From NCBI GenBank assembly GCA_964530695.1, contig CAZGYQ010000005.1:1-64000 (forward strand): a stretch of DNA of 64,000 nucleotides, in the 5' to 3' direction. The first letter of the stretch is position 1. Every line of letters begins with the position of its first letter. Origin of the DNA: VFBF01 sp964530695 (GTDB taxonomy: Bacteria > Pseudomonadota > Alphaproteobacteria > Caulobacterales > Aquidulcibacteraceae). The notes beneath the pieces are model-generated. The model ran no database searches and was not told the origin of the DNA. It saw only the letters and a list, made by a program, of their open reading frames with translations. This document shows positions 54,357-62,083 of the stretch, in pieces. Position numbers and translations under genes: made by a program.

Positions 54357-54863
54357 ATGGATCTCTATCTGGACGAAGAAGTCGAAGCCGGTGACGAAAT
54401 CATGGATGTCGTCGAAGCGGTGCTTCAGGACGACGACCGCTTTGAATGCGAACGCGCCCAGGACGGGGACATGCAGTTCGGTTTCAAGGGCCAGTGGTGC
54501 GAGGCGGTCGGCTACTTCAGCTGGCGCGAAGAGCTCCCGGCGATGCTGTTCACGGTCTCCTACAACATCACCGCCGAAGACGAGCGCCGCGCCGACGCCG
54601 CCCAGCTGATCGCGATGATCAATGAAAATCTCTGGCTCGGGCACTTCGATCTCTGGGCCGACGACGGCTCGATCGTCTTCCGCCACGCGCTGCCGATGAT
54701 CGGGCGCAGCGAGATCGCGCCCGGCGAAATCCAGTCCCTGCTGGCTGCGGCGATGGATGCGGCAGACCGCTTCTGGCCCGCCTTCGATTTCCTGCTAAAA
54801 GGCGGCCAGACTCCAGAGGAAGCGGCCTTCGCCGCCCTGTTCGAGACCGCCGGGGAGGCATGA
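54357..54863 (+). CDS. YbjN domain-containing protein
   Basis: A 168-residue YbjN-type protein (fold related to type III secretion chaperones). In alphaproteobacteria it is regularly found directly before proC, as here. The pattern FECERAQDGDMQFGFKGQWCE, LIAMINENLWLGHFDLW and GSIVFRHALP is typical. The ATG at 54357 follows GAGGGG. The gap to proC is one base and the TetR-like gene overlaps proC, so the three form one transcript. Molecular role not established. Confidence 0.88.
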   Translation: MDLYLDEEVEAGDEIMDVVEAVLQDDDRFECERAQDGDMQFGFKGQWCEAVGYFSWREELPAMLFTVSYNITAEDERRADAAQLIAMINENLWLGHFDLWADDGSIVFRHALPMIGRSEIAPGEIQSLLAAAMDAADRFWPAFDFLLKGGQTPEEAAFAALFETAGEA

Positions 54864-54864
54864 C

Positions 54865-55689
54865 ATGGAACAGCCCGCCGTCGCACTGGTCGGAGCAGGC
54901 CAGATGGGCGGCGCGCTTGTCCGGGGGTGGCTCGCCGCCATCCGGCGCGGCGGGGGGCTGACGCTCACGGTCCTGGAGCCGAATTTCGATCCGGCGCTGG
55001 AACGTGAACTCGATGCGGCGGGCGCTGTTCTCAATCCTGTCGGCGGCGAGGCGGCGGACGTGGTCGTCCTCGCCGTCAAGCCGCAGGCGTTCACCGCCGT
55101 CGCCGCGGCGGCGCGGCCGTTCATCGGCGCGAAGACGCTCGTGCTCTCGGTCATGGCCGGCGTCACCATCGGCGCCATTTCGCGCACGCTTGAAACGGAT
55201 CGCGTGATCCGCGCCATGCCGAACACGCCGGGCCAGATCGGTCAGGGCATCACCGCCTACGTGGCCGCGCCCGCATGCACCGCCGCCGACCGCGAACTCG
55301 CCGAACAATTGCTCGAACCGCTCGGCTACGTGGAAAGCATTCCTAGCGAACGCTTGATGGACGTGGTCACCGCCGTCTCCGGCTCGGGGCCGGCCTATGT
55401 GTTCCTGCTCGCCGAAGTGCTTGCGGCCGCAGCCGAAGCGGAAGGTCTCGACCGCGAGATCGCCAGCCGCCTCGCGCGCCAGACCGTCGCCGGCGCCGGC
55501 GCGCTGATGCTGCAGACCGGCGAAAGCGCCACCAATCTCCGCAAGCAGGTCACCTCGCCCGGCGGCACCACGCAGGCCGCGCTCGATGAGCTGCAGGGCG
55601 CCGAAGGGCTCGGACCCGTCATGCGACGCGCGGTGGCGGCCGCCGCGCACCGCTCCCGCGAACTCGGCCGCGACGCCGACCAGACATGA
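54865..55689 (+). CDS. proC: Pyrroline-5-carboxylate reductase
   Basis: A 274-residue NAD(P)H-dependent enzyme for the last step of proline synthesis. The Rossmann start LVGAGQMGGALVRGW, AVKPQ, VIRAMPNTP and the signature VTAVSGSGPAYVF are intact. The C-terminal dimer helix SPGGTTQAAL is also present. It lies one base after ybjN; its last codons overlap the TetR-like gene (ATGA). Length is normal. Confidence 0.95.
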   Translation: MEQPAVALVGAGQMGGALVRGWLAAIRRGGGLTLTVLEPNFDPALERELDAAGAVLNPVGGEAADVVVLAVKPQAFTAVAAAARPFIGAKTLVLSVMAGVTIGAISRTLETDRVIRAMPNTPGQIGQGITAYVAAPACTAADRELAEQLLEPLGYVESIPSERLMDVVTAVSGSGPAYVFLLAEVLAAAAEAEGLDREIASRLARQTVAGAGALMLQTGESATNLRKQVTSPGGTTQAALDELQGAEGLGPVMRRAVAAAAHRSRELGRDADQT

Positions 55690-56273
55690 TTGCGCCAGAT
55701 CCCGCCGCTCGCGCCGCGTTCGCCAAGGGCGTGCTCGCGCTCGCCGCCGACAGGCCGTGGCGCGACGTGACCATCTTCGACATCGCGAAGGCCGCAGAGA
55801 CCGACATCGCCTCGCTCGCAGGCCTCGCGCCGTCTGATGCGTCCGACATTCTCGACGATCACTTCGATCGCGCCGCCGCGCAGGGCGTGACGTCAATCGA
55901 CGCGACGCAAGGTCTGCGCGACCGCCTGTTCGATCTCGCCATGCGCCGCTTCGAGGCGATGGAGCCGCACCGTTTCGCCATCGTCGCACTCGACCGCACG
56001 CAGGACGGCCTCGGTCAGGCGCAGGCGTTCGCGCGGGCGGGGCGCACGGCGCGCTGGCTGCTCACGCTCGCGGGCGAAAGCGTGGACGGCGTCGACGGCG
56101 CCGCGAAAGTGCAGGGCCTCGCCGTGGTGCTCGCCCGCGCGCACGCCGCCTGGAAGAACGACACCGACGGCGATTTCACGCGAACGATGGCTGCGCTCGA
56201 CAAGGGCCTGCGCGATGCGGAAACCTGGGCGGGACGGCTGGGATTACGCACGCGCGCGAAAGAAGGCGGGTAG
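55686..56273 (+). CDS. TetR-like regulator
   Basis: A 195-residue protein with an N-terminal TetR-type helix-turn-helix (RDVTIFDIAKAAETDIASLAG, about 25-45) and an all-helical C-terminal part resembling COQ9-like TetR relatives. The recognition helix has few of the usual aromatic/Gly positions, so DNA binding is not certain. Its ATG overlaps the proC stop, giving ybjN-proC-tetR, an order common in related genomes. Ligand and targets unknown. Confidence 0.78.
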   Translation: MIAPDPAARAAFAKGVLALAADRPWRDVTIFDIAKAAETDIASLAGLAPSDASDILDDHFDRAAAQGVTSIDATQGLRDRLFDLAMRRFEAMEPHRFAIVALDRTQDGLGQAQAFARAGRTARWLLTLAGESVDGVDGAAKVQGLAVVLARAHAAWKNDTDGDFTRTMAALDKGLRDAETWAGRLGLRTRAKEGG

Positions 56274-56281
56274 CGCCGCGA

Positions 56282-56665
56282 TCAGGCCGCGTAGCTCTGG
56301 ACCTCGCCGCGCCACTTCGTGAGCGCCCGGTTCAGCTTGTCGGAGCGCGCCGCGAAGTCGCCATCCAGCAACGCCTGGGCTTCCTTGGCCTTGCCTGCCT
56401 GCACGAGGGCGAGGACCTGCCCCGCGCAGTCGTGGAACTCCGCGTGGAGGCGCCGCACCACCTGATACGGCATGCCGCGCTTCGTCTCCGGGCTGAGCGC
56501 CGAGCTGTAGAGCCACTTGCCGAATTCGCAGAGATTGTCGCACTTTGCCGCGCTAGGCGACGTGTCACAACGACCTACGGTGATGGCGGTCCGCAATTTG
56601 AGCTTCCACGCGCCGTGCGCGCCCATGGCCTTCTTGATTGCTTCTGCGATCGCCGCATCGGACAT
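56282..56665 (-). CDS. Stand-alone CZB (chemoreceptor zinc-binding) domain protein
   Basis: A 127-residue single-domain CZB protein. The 3His-1Cys zinc set is visible in GAHGAWKLKLR, CDNLCEFGKWLY and HAEFHDCAGQVL. CZB domains usually sit at the end of chemoreceptors or diguanylate cyclases and sense zinc or oxidants such as HOCl through the cysteine. Here it is alone and must signal through a partner not in the window. The ATG at 56665 is chosen by family start; an in-frame start at 56698 is less likely. It is convergent with the TetR-like gene. Confidence 0.85.
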   Translation of the reverse strand: MSDAAIAEAIKKAMGAHGAWKLKLRTAITVGRCDTSPSAAKCDNLCEFGKWLYSSALSPETKRGMPYQVVRRLHAEFHDCAGQVLALVQAGKAKEAQALLDGDFAARSDKLNRALTKWRGEVQSYAA

Positions 56666-56756
56666 GGTTGTACTCCAGGCAGAATATTGCCATCTCAATA
56701 TCGCGCGCCGATCCTTACTACTACGTTATGGCTAGCTTCGCCGTGCCGCTGTCGCC

Positions 56757-57215
56757 TCAGGTCGCTTCGCCGACGATCAGGTTCACTTTCCGGAATCCCG
56801 CCGCGTCGATGTCGTCGACGACGCCGAACACGCTCGCGTAGCTCGCCGCCTGATCCGCTGCGACGAGGATCTTCGCCTCGCCGAACAACGCCGTCAGATC
56901 ACCCGAGAGCGAAGGGTTGCGCGCGCTCGCGACGGCGAACAACCGCGCGCCGAACTGCGCCTGCGACACCGCTTCGCCTTCGATGAACAGCGCGCCTGCG
57001 CTGCTGACAGTCACGGTCGTCGGGTGGATGTCCGCGGGCGCGGCGATCGCGGGGCCGGCAGGCAGGTTCACCTGCAGATCCGTCGAGGGCTTCGGCGCGG
57101 CGACCATGAAAATGATCAGCAGCACGAGCATCACGTCGATGAACGGGATCACGTTCGGTTCGGCGTTCACCGCGGGGCCTGAACGACGCGCGGCCTGCAA
57201 TACGAATTTCGCCAT
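56757..57215 (-). CDS. ExbD/TolR-family protein
   Basis: A 152-residue ExbD/TolR-type component of proton-driven TonB or Tol motors. The single membrane helix carries the conserved aspartate (NVIPFIDVMLVLLIIFMV, Asp27), followed by the periplasmic domain with QVNLP near its start and VVDDIDAAGFRKVNLI near the end. No ExbB or TonB gene lies beside it, so it is an orphan here. With several TonB receptors in the region it may serve as one of multiple ExbD copies. Confidence 0.88.
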   Translation of the reverse strand: MAKFVLQAARRSGPAVNAEPNVIPFIDVMLVLLIIFMVAAPKPSTDLQVNLPAGPAIAAPADIHPTTVTVSSAGALFIEGEAVSQAQFGARLFAVASARNPSLSGDLTALFGEAKILVAADQAASYASVFGVVDDIDAAGFRKVNLIVGEAT

Positions 57216-57392
57216 GAAGCCCTCCCAGCCGTCGCTTCATTTTCGGCGACGATCGGTAGAAGAGTGCGTCCGTATTGACGTAAGGTCAATCACAACTCGA
57301 ACGATGTGGAATGCCACGTGACAACACGTCAGCCTTGAGGTGCGTTGGGAAAGGGGGCAGCTGGGATGCCTGCCGCCCGATGGAGTTCCGCT

Positions 57393-58475
57393 GTGCCTTC
57401 CCTGTTCGAACCTCTCGCCCTCACGCGCGGCCCCGCGCTCAAGAACCGCTTCATGCTCGCGCCGCTGACCAATCAGCAGAGCCACAAGGACGGCGTGCTT
57501 AGCGAGGACGAGTTCCGCTGGCTGACCATGCGCGCCGAAGGCGGCTTCGGGCTGACGATGACGTGCGCGACCTCGGTGCATCCATCGGGTCTGGGCTTCT
57601 ACGGCCAGCTCGGCGCCCATGACGATCGCCACCTCGACGGGCTGTCGCGTCTCGCCGCCGCCATCAATGCGCAGGGTAGTCATTCCGTCGTGCAGCTGCA
57701 TCATGCGGGCATGCGCACGCCGAAGGATCTCATCGACGGGCCGCCGCTGTGTCCGTCGGCGGAGAGCGAGTTCGGCGCGCGGGCGATGACGCTTTCGGAA
57801 GTGGAGCGCACGGTTGCGGACTTCGTCGCCGCCGCGAAGCGTTGCGAGCGCGCGGGCTTCGCCGGCGTCGAACTGCACGGCGCGCACGGCTATCTCATCT
57901 GCCAGTTCCTGAGCGCCGAGATCAACAGGCGCGAGGATCGCTATGGCGGCTCGCTGGAGAACCGCGCGCGCCTGCTGTTCGACATCGTCGACGGCGTGCG
58001 CGCCGCGTGCGGGAAGGATTTCAGCCTCGGCGTGCGCCTCTCGCCGGAACGCTTCGGCCTGAAGCTCGACGATATCGCAGCCGTCGCGCAGCGCCTCATG
58101 CGCGAGGACAGGATCGACTATCTCGACATGTCGCTGTGGGATGTTTTCAAGGAGCCGGAGGAAGCGGAGCACAAGGGCAAGAGCCTCCTGTCGTGTTTCG
58201 CCGGTCTTGAGCGCGGCAAAGTGCGCCTCGGCGCGGCGGGCAAGATCACGACAGGCGCCGGCGCCCGCGCGGCGCTCGCGGCCGGCCTCGATTTCGTCGT
58301 CATCGGCCGCGCCGCGATCCTGCACCATGATTTCCCGAAGCAGGTCGCGGCCAACCCCGATTTCACGCCCATCCCGCTGCCCGCGCCGGTCGCGCACCTG
58401 CGGCGCGAGGGCCTGAGCGATGCTTTCGTCGGCTACATGCGCAACTGGAAAGGCTTCGTCGAAGACGCCGCGTGA
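57393..58475 (+). CDS. Old yellow enzyme-like NADH:flavin oxidoreductase
   Basis: A 360-residue FMN TIM-barrel oxidoreductase of the OYE/2,4-dienoyl-CoA reductase type. Blocks seen are NRFMLAPLTNQQSH, VVQLHHAGM, AGFAGVELHGAHGYLICQFLS and YGGSLENRARL. Residues GAHGYLI and NRREDRYGG are typical of FMN and active site. The GTG at 57393 has TGGAG upstream and gives the usual family start; an ATG at 57366 is the alternative. Members reduce activated C=C bonds; substrate unknown. Confidence 0.88.
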   Translation: MPSLFEPLALTRGPALKNRFMLAPLTNQQSHKDGVLSEDEFRWLTMRAEGGFGLTMTCATSVHPSGLGFYGQLGAHDDRHLDGLSRLAAAINAQGSHSVVQLHHAGMRTPKDLIDGPPLCPSAESEFGARAMTLSEVERTVADFVAAAKRCERAGFAGVELHGAHGYLICQFLSAEINRREDRYGGSLENRARLLFDIVDGVRAACGKDFSLGVRLSPERFGLKLDDIAAVAQRLMREDRIDYLDMSLWDVFKEPEEAEHKGKSLLSCFAGLERGKVRLGAAGKITTGAGARAALAAGLDFVVIGRAAILHHDFPKQVAANPDFTPIPLPAPVAHLRREGLSDAFVGYMRNWKGFVEDAA

Positions 58476-58660
58476 AGCGCGCGGAGCGGGCGAGGGCAAA
58501 TGCGCGCCACGCCGCACAATGGTTTCGTGCGGATCGTGGGAGACTGGATGCCGGCTGACGGATCGAGCGCGAGCACCGGCCGCGCCAGTTGACAGATCGC
58601 AGTCGCCGTAAGAATTGTCGGCGGTCCGACGAACGGGCGAGGGGTATTTCCCGGGGTATT

Positions 58661-58670
58661 GGGGGGGGGG
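58661..58670 (+). repeat. Poly(G)10 tract at the ribosome site of a lipoprotein gene
   Basis: Ten consecutive G residues end two bases before the ATG at 58673. They occupy the Shine-Dalgarno position; no other ribosome site is close. Length change by slippage would alter spacing and translation. Confidence 0.85.
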
Positions 58671-58672
58671 CA

Positions 58673-59821
58673 ATGAAGAGACTTGCGATGATTGCGTGCG
58701 CGCTGGCCCTGGCCGGCTGCGCTACGGCGACCCCTTTCCCGAGCAAGCGGCCCCTGACCCAGGCTGGGGTCGATGCGATCGGTCAAACCAGCGTCGTCGT
58801 GAACGAGAGCGAGTTCGGCGTCGCCAAGAGCTGGTTCATGACGGACAGTTCGGCAACCGGCGCGCAGTATGGTCTCATCGGCGCGATTGTGTCGGCGACG
58901 ATGGACGCCATCATCAACGCCGGTCCTTCGCGCAGGGCGCACAAGGCCGCCAACGAGATTGCGGAATTCGTGCCGGCGCAGGCTCTCAATGCTTCGCTTG
59001 TCACGCACCTGAACGGGCAAATCGCCGCGGCGGACGCGCCGCGCCCCACTGGGGTTTCGGTGGGCTCCGTCGCGACAAGGCAGCGTATCCTGACGCCGAC
59101 TCCGGCGGAAAAGGCCGTGGAGATCTCCACGGACTATACGCTCTCGGAAGACGCAAGCGTGCTCCGTGTCACCGCACACGCCTCCTACCAGTCTGCGTCG
59201 ATGACCTACGCGACGCCATACACTTTCAAGGGAACGCCGCCGAAGTCCGAACTCTCGGGGCCGGTCTACGCGAACACCTTCACCTACTATTCTAGCCAGG
59301 TTCCGGTTCCGGTGATGTCGCCCGAACTGCAGCAACGCCTGATCGCTTCGATTGAGGAGACGTATCGCGACGCATCCGGCGCGCCGCCCGCGGCCGACAG
59401 CCCGGATTTCAAGGCGATGACCAAGGAACTTGAGGACGCCCGCGACGACAAGTTCACCAAATCGGAGATCGCGATCTTCCTGACGCGCGAGTGGCTCAAG
59501 GATGGCGCCGCGCCGTTGAAGGCCGAGGTCGAACGGGCTCATGCATTCATCGCCAAGTACGTTGTCCTCGATCTCAACACGACCACCGTTCCTGCTCTGA
59601 CGGGGGAGGATGAGTTGCTGGAAACGGCTGACGACCAGCGCACGGTGCGTCGAATCGGGTCGAGCGTGCAATCTGGCTCCTACGTGTCGTCTCCCGGCGG
59701 CGTCTCCAGTTTCTCGACATACGGCAACGCGGTCCGGATATCGAAGGGCCAGGAGGAGCGCCTGAAACAGCTGCGCGATCAGGCCTCTCAAGCCCGAGCG
59801 GCGGCCCGGGCGCGTCGTTGA
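58673..59821 (+). CDS. Lipoprotein of unknown function
   Basis: A 382-residue predicted lipoprotein (KRLAMIACALALAGCATA, lipobox LAGC). The mature part has a serine/alanine-rich N-terminal region, a possible amphipathic segment YGLIGAIVSATMDAIINAGP, strands typical of a beta-rich envelope protein, and an Arg/Ala/Gln-rich helical tail. No family was recognised. The ATG directly follows the G10 tract. A second small lipoprotein follows 69 bases later on the same strand, so they may be made together. It could be an outer-membrane surface protein whose expression is switched. Confidence 0.78.
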   Translation: MKRLAMIACALALAGCATATPFPSKRPLTQAGVDAIGQTSVVVNESEFGVAKSWFMTDSSATGAQYGLIGAIVSATMDAIINAGPSRRAHKAANEIAEFVPAQALNASLVTHLNGQIAAADAPRPTGVSVGSVATRQRILTPTPAEKAVEISTDYTLSEDASVLRVTAHASYQSASMTYATPYTFKGTPPKSELSGPVYANTFTYYSSQVPVPVMSPELQQRLIASIEETYRDASGAPPAADSPDFKAMTKELEDARDDKFTKSEIAIFLTREWLKDGAAPLKAEVERAHAFIAKYVVLDLNTTTVPALTGEDELLETADDQRTVRRIGSSVQSGSYVSSPGGVSSFSTYGNAVRISKGQEERLKQLRDQASQARAAARARR

Positions 59822-59890
59822 GATGTGACGCGCGGCGCCGGGCCTGGAGTTTTCGCCGGCCGGAGTTCGCGCCAGTATTGGGAGCGCGCC

Positions 59891-60313
59891 ATGGCGCAAA
59901 CCAGAATGCTTTGCCTCGTTGGCCTGATTGCCGCGACCACCGCCTGCGCGCCGCTCGAATACGGTCCGGTGAGCGCTGAGCTGAAACGCGCTTACGGCTA
60001 CAGCGACGCGCGCGCGAGCGATGGGGTTCAGAAGGTTCGGGTCGTTCTTCCCGAATCGTCGGGCGCTGAGACAGCCTACGCGTGGTGGGACCGACGCGCG
60101 GCGGAAATCTGCGGGCACGATCACTATCGCAAGACAATGTATCGCGCCGAACGCCCGACGGTTTATTACGACAGTTACGGCGGCAGACCGGGCGGCTACG
60201 TCCTTGAGGGATTTCTCTATTGCGAATCCGCGCCGCCGGCGGCCGCCCCGCCTGCGTCGCCCGAACCAACCGCGGTCTCGCCAACCGAAGGTGCTGCGCC
60301 CGTCACGCCCTGA
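59891..60313 (+). CDS. Small lipoprotein with proline-rich tail
   Basis: A 140-residue predicted lipoprotein (lipobox TTAC, cysteine 19). Its central part is compact with paired cysteines (ICGHDHYRKTMYRAE and FLYCES). The tail is Pro/Ala-rich (APPAAAPPASPEP). The pattern RAAEICGHDHY followed by tyrosines recalls small envelope lipoproteins with one disulfide of alphaproteobacteria; no named family was recognised. It follows the larger lipoprotein gene and precedes repeat 3. Confidence 0.75.
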   Translation: MAQTRMLCLVGLIAATTACAPLEYGPVSAELKRAYGYSDARASDGVQKVRVVLPESSGAETAYAWWDRRAAEICGHDHYRKTMYRAERPTVYYDSYGGRPGGYVLEGFLYCESAPPAAAPPASPEPTAVSPTEGAAPVTP

Positions 60314-60401
60314 GGCAAAGCCGGTTCCGGTCCGGTCCGGGCCCGCGCCGCGCCCGCGCGGGCGCCGCCGGTTTTAGCCGGCGGGAGAGGCCCCCGCGAG
60401 C

Positions 60402-60495
60402 AGGACCGCGCACCTCCCGGTGCGCATGCGGTGTTTCCCACGCGCGCCCGCGCTGGATCGTTCGCCCCGTTGCGCCCCGGGAGGGGCGCGGGCCG
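60402..60495. repeat. REP/BIME-like inverted repeat 3 (diverged right arm)
   Basis: The left arm (60402-60425) is identical over 24 bases to that of repeat 2. The right arm (60472-60495) matches the expected sequence at 20 of 24 positions; the four changes are all A/T to C/G. Spacer 46 bases. It lies in the 256-base gap after the small lipoprotein, which otherwise holds nothing seen. Confidence 0.78.
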
Positions 60496-60569
60496 CATCA
60501 CCGACACCGAGCCAAGACGCATCGCCCGCCGCAGGCGGTTGATTTCGACGGCGTGCGTACGCGCGCTCG

Positions 60570-60884
60570 TCAACTCGAATTCAGCGGATGGAGGGCCCAA
60601 GCTGCTGCCTCCCGTGCGTCGCAGAGATCGCGGAAATAGTCGCGCCGGCCTGGCGGCGGTTTGCGTTTCGGGTTGCGCGACAGGACCTTGAACACATCCC
60701 GCCGCATGCGCCGCGCAAGGCGCGTAATGAAGGGCATCGGCGCTTCGAGCACGCGGCGCAAACTTTCCATCCGGCGCGCGATGACCACGAGCGGATTGCG
60801 CACGGCGCGGGCGAAGTTCTCCGGCAATCTCAGGTTTCGTATCACGCGCACGGGCCGATACCGCGGCGGCGTCACGAATCCCAC
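60570..60884 (-). CDS. Hypothetical small basic protein
   Basis: A 104-residue, very basic protein of no known family. From the GTG at 60884 it reads FVTPPRYRPVRVIRNLRLPE, then helical segments (FARAVRNPLVVIARRMESL, ITRLARRMRRDVFKVLSRN). The frame stays open upstream into inverted repeat 60918-61008, so the start is uncertain (up to 61055). Composition is more protein-like than other frames here. It could bind nucleic acid, but that is only from charge. Confidence 0.45.
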   Translation of the reverse strand: MGFVTPPRYRPVRVIRNLRLPENFARAVRNPLVVIARRMESLRRVLEAPMPFITRLARRMRRDVFKVLSRNPKRKPPPGRRDYFRDLCDAREAAAWALHPLNSS

Positions 60885-60917
60885 GCGCCATGTGGCGGGA
60901 TCGCGGTTTGTTTCGGT

Positions 60918-61008
60918 GTGTGATGGGGTGGACGGCCCCCGAACGGCATCGATGTGCCAGACTGGTGGTGTTGCAAACCAGGCGAGGGAGCCGTCCACCC
61001 CATCACAC
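60918..61008. repeat. Inverted repeat with 19-base perfect arms
   Basis: Arms GTGTGATGGGGTGGACGGC (60918-60936) and its complement (60990-61008) enclose a 53-base spacer. Sequence is unlike the AGGACCGC family. It may be a MITE-type insertion or a strong structured terminator between the 60570 gene and the FkbM gene, which both read leftward. Confidence 0.82.
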
Positions 61009-61051
61009 GCTTTCAGCGCGCGTGGCCTCGTGCAGTGTCGCGCACCGCGCG

Positions 61052-61867
61052 TCACCGCCTCACATAAAGCCGGTTCCGGTTCGAGCCCGCGCCGCGCACG
61101 CTCAGATCTTCCGTGAAGCCCGCCGCGAACAGCGGCGCTTCGATGCGGTCCTCGACGTGCGCGAGGTTGTCGCCTTCCACTTCGACGATCACGGTCTTCA
61201 CCCTCGGCAGCGTCTTTTCAGCGCCGCGCAGGATGACGCCCTCGATGCCGTCGACGTCGAGCTTGAGGTGATCGGGCGCGGGCGCGCCGAAGAAGGTCTG
61301 GAACTCGTCGGTCGACATCGCCATCGCCGACTGCACCAGCGCGGAGCGTCCACGGCCGAACTGGTCGGGCGTGTCGGCAAGGCCGTTCGAGGCGCCGCCG
61401 GGCTGGCGCGTGTCGACGCGGAAGGACGTGAGCATCCGCTCGTTCGAGAGCGCCATGCAGTAGGCGGCCACGCGCTCGCCCATGCCGTTCATCGAGAGGT
61501 GATCGACCAGCAGCGCGTACGACGCCGCTTTCGGTTCGAACGCCACCACGCGCACCTTCGGATCGAGCGCGATGTACATCGCCATCACGCCGATGGCGGC
61601 GCCGATGTCCCACACCACGTCGCCGGGTTTCACGTGCTCGTCGACCCACTTGAGCGTTTCCGGCTCGTCGTCCCAGGCCTTGGCCATCTTGTAGGCGCCG
61701 ACGCTGCGCCGCGTCGTGAAGGTCAGCGGCCCGCGCCGCGTCTCCACGCGCATGCGGCCGGCGTCGTCGAGATACTCGACCGCGCGGGCGAGCGTCTTTT
61801 CCTTCTCGATGGGCGCTGCCGCCACGGCGGTCATGGAGGAGAGGATGCGGGCGTAGGATGCGGACAT
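61052..61867 (-). CDS. FkbM-family methyltransferase
   Basis: A 271-residue SAM-dependent O-methyltransferase of the FkbM type. The SAM motif VVWDIGAAIGVMAMYIA, then VVAFEPKAASYALL, LKLDVDGIEGVILRGAEKTL and the final VIVEVEG define the family. Such enzymes methylate hydroxyls on sugars of surface glycans or on secondary metabolites. The ATG at 61867 is chosen; a later ATG (61834) is possible. No glycan cluster is adjacent, so the substrate is open. Confidence 0.87.
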   Translation of the reverse strand: MSASYARILSSMTAVAAAPIEKEKTLARAVEYLDDAGRMRVETRRGPLTFTTRRSVGAYKMAKAWDDEPETLKWVDEHVKPGDVVWDIGAAIGVMAMYIALDPKVRVVAFEPKAASYALLVDHLSMNGMGERVAAYCMALSNERMLTSFRVDTRQPGGASNGLADTPDQFGRGRSALVQSAMAMSTDEFQTFFGAPAPDHLKLDVDGIEGVILRGAEKTLPRVKTVIVEVEGDNLAHVEDRIEAPLFAAGFTEDLSVRGAGSNRNRLYVRR

Positions 61868-61900
61868 GAGCGGGGGATAGAGGGAGTAAGCGCCGGCCTC

Positions 61901-62049
61901 AACCCTCGCCCGCTTGCGGGAGAGGGACAGACCGGAGCGAAGCGGAGGTCAGGGTGAGGGCCCGGCCTCTCAGGATGAGTCTCGTCCTGCGCCGCCGCCC
62001 CTCACCCGGTTGCTTCGCAACCACCCTCTTCCGCAAGCGGGCGAGGGTT
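61901..62049. repeat. Intergenic palindromic element, 149 bp
   Basis: Outer 19-base arms AACCCTCGCCCGCTTGCGG and its complement at 62031-62049. Inside lie further matching pieces (GGTGAGGGC against GCCCCTCACC). This resembles intergenic palindromic units common in alphaproteobacteria. It fills the divergent gap between the FkbM and ABC permease genes. Confidence 0.82.
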
Positions 62050-62083
62050 GGCGAGGCTGGCGTTTCTCTCTAACGCCAGCGTG

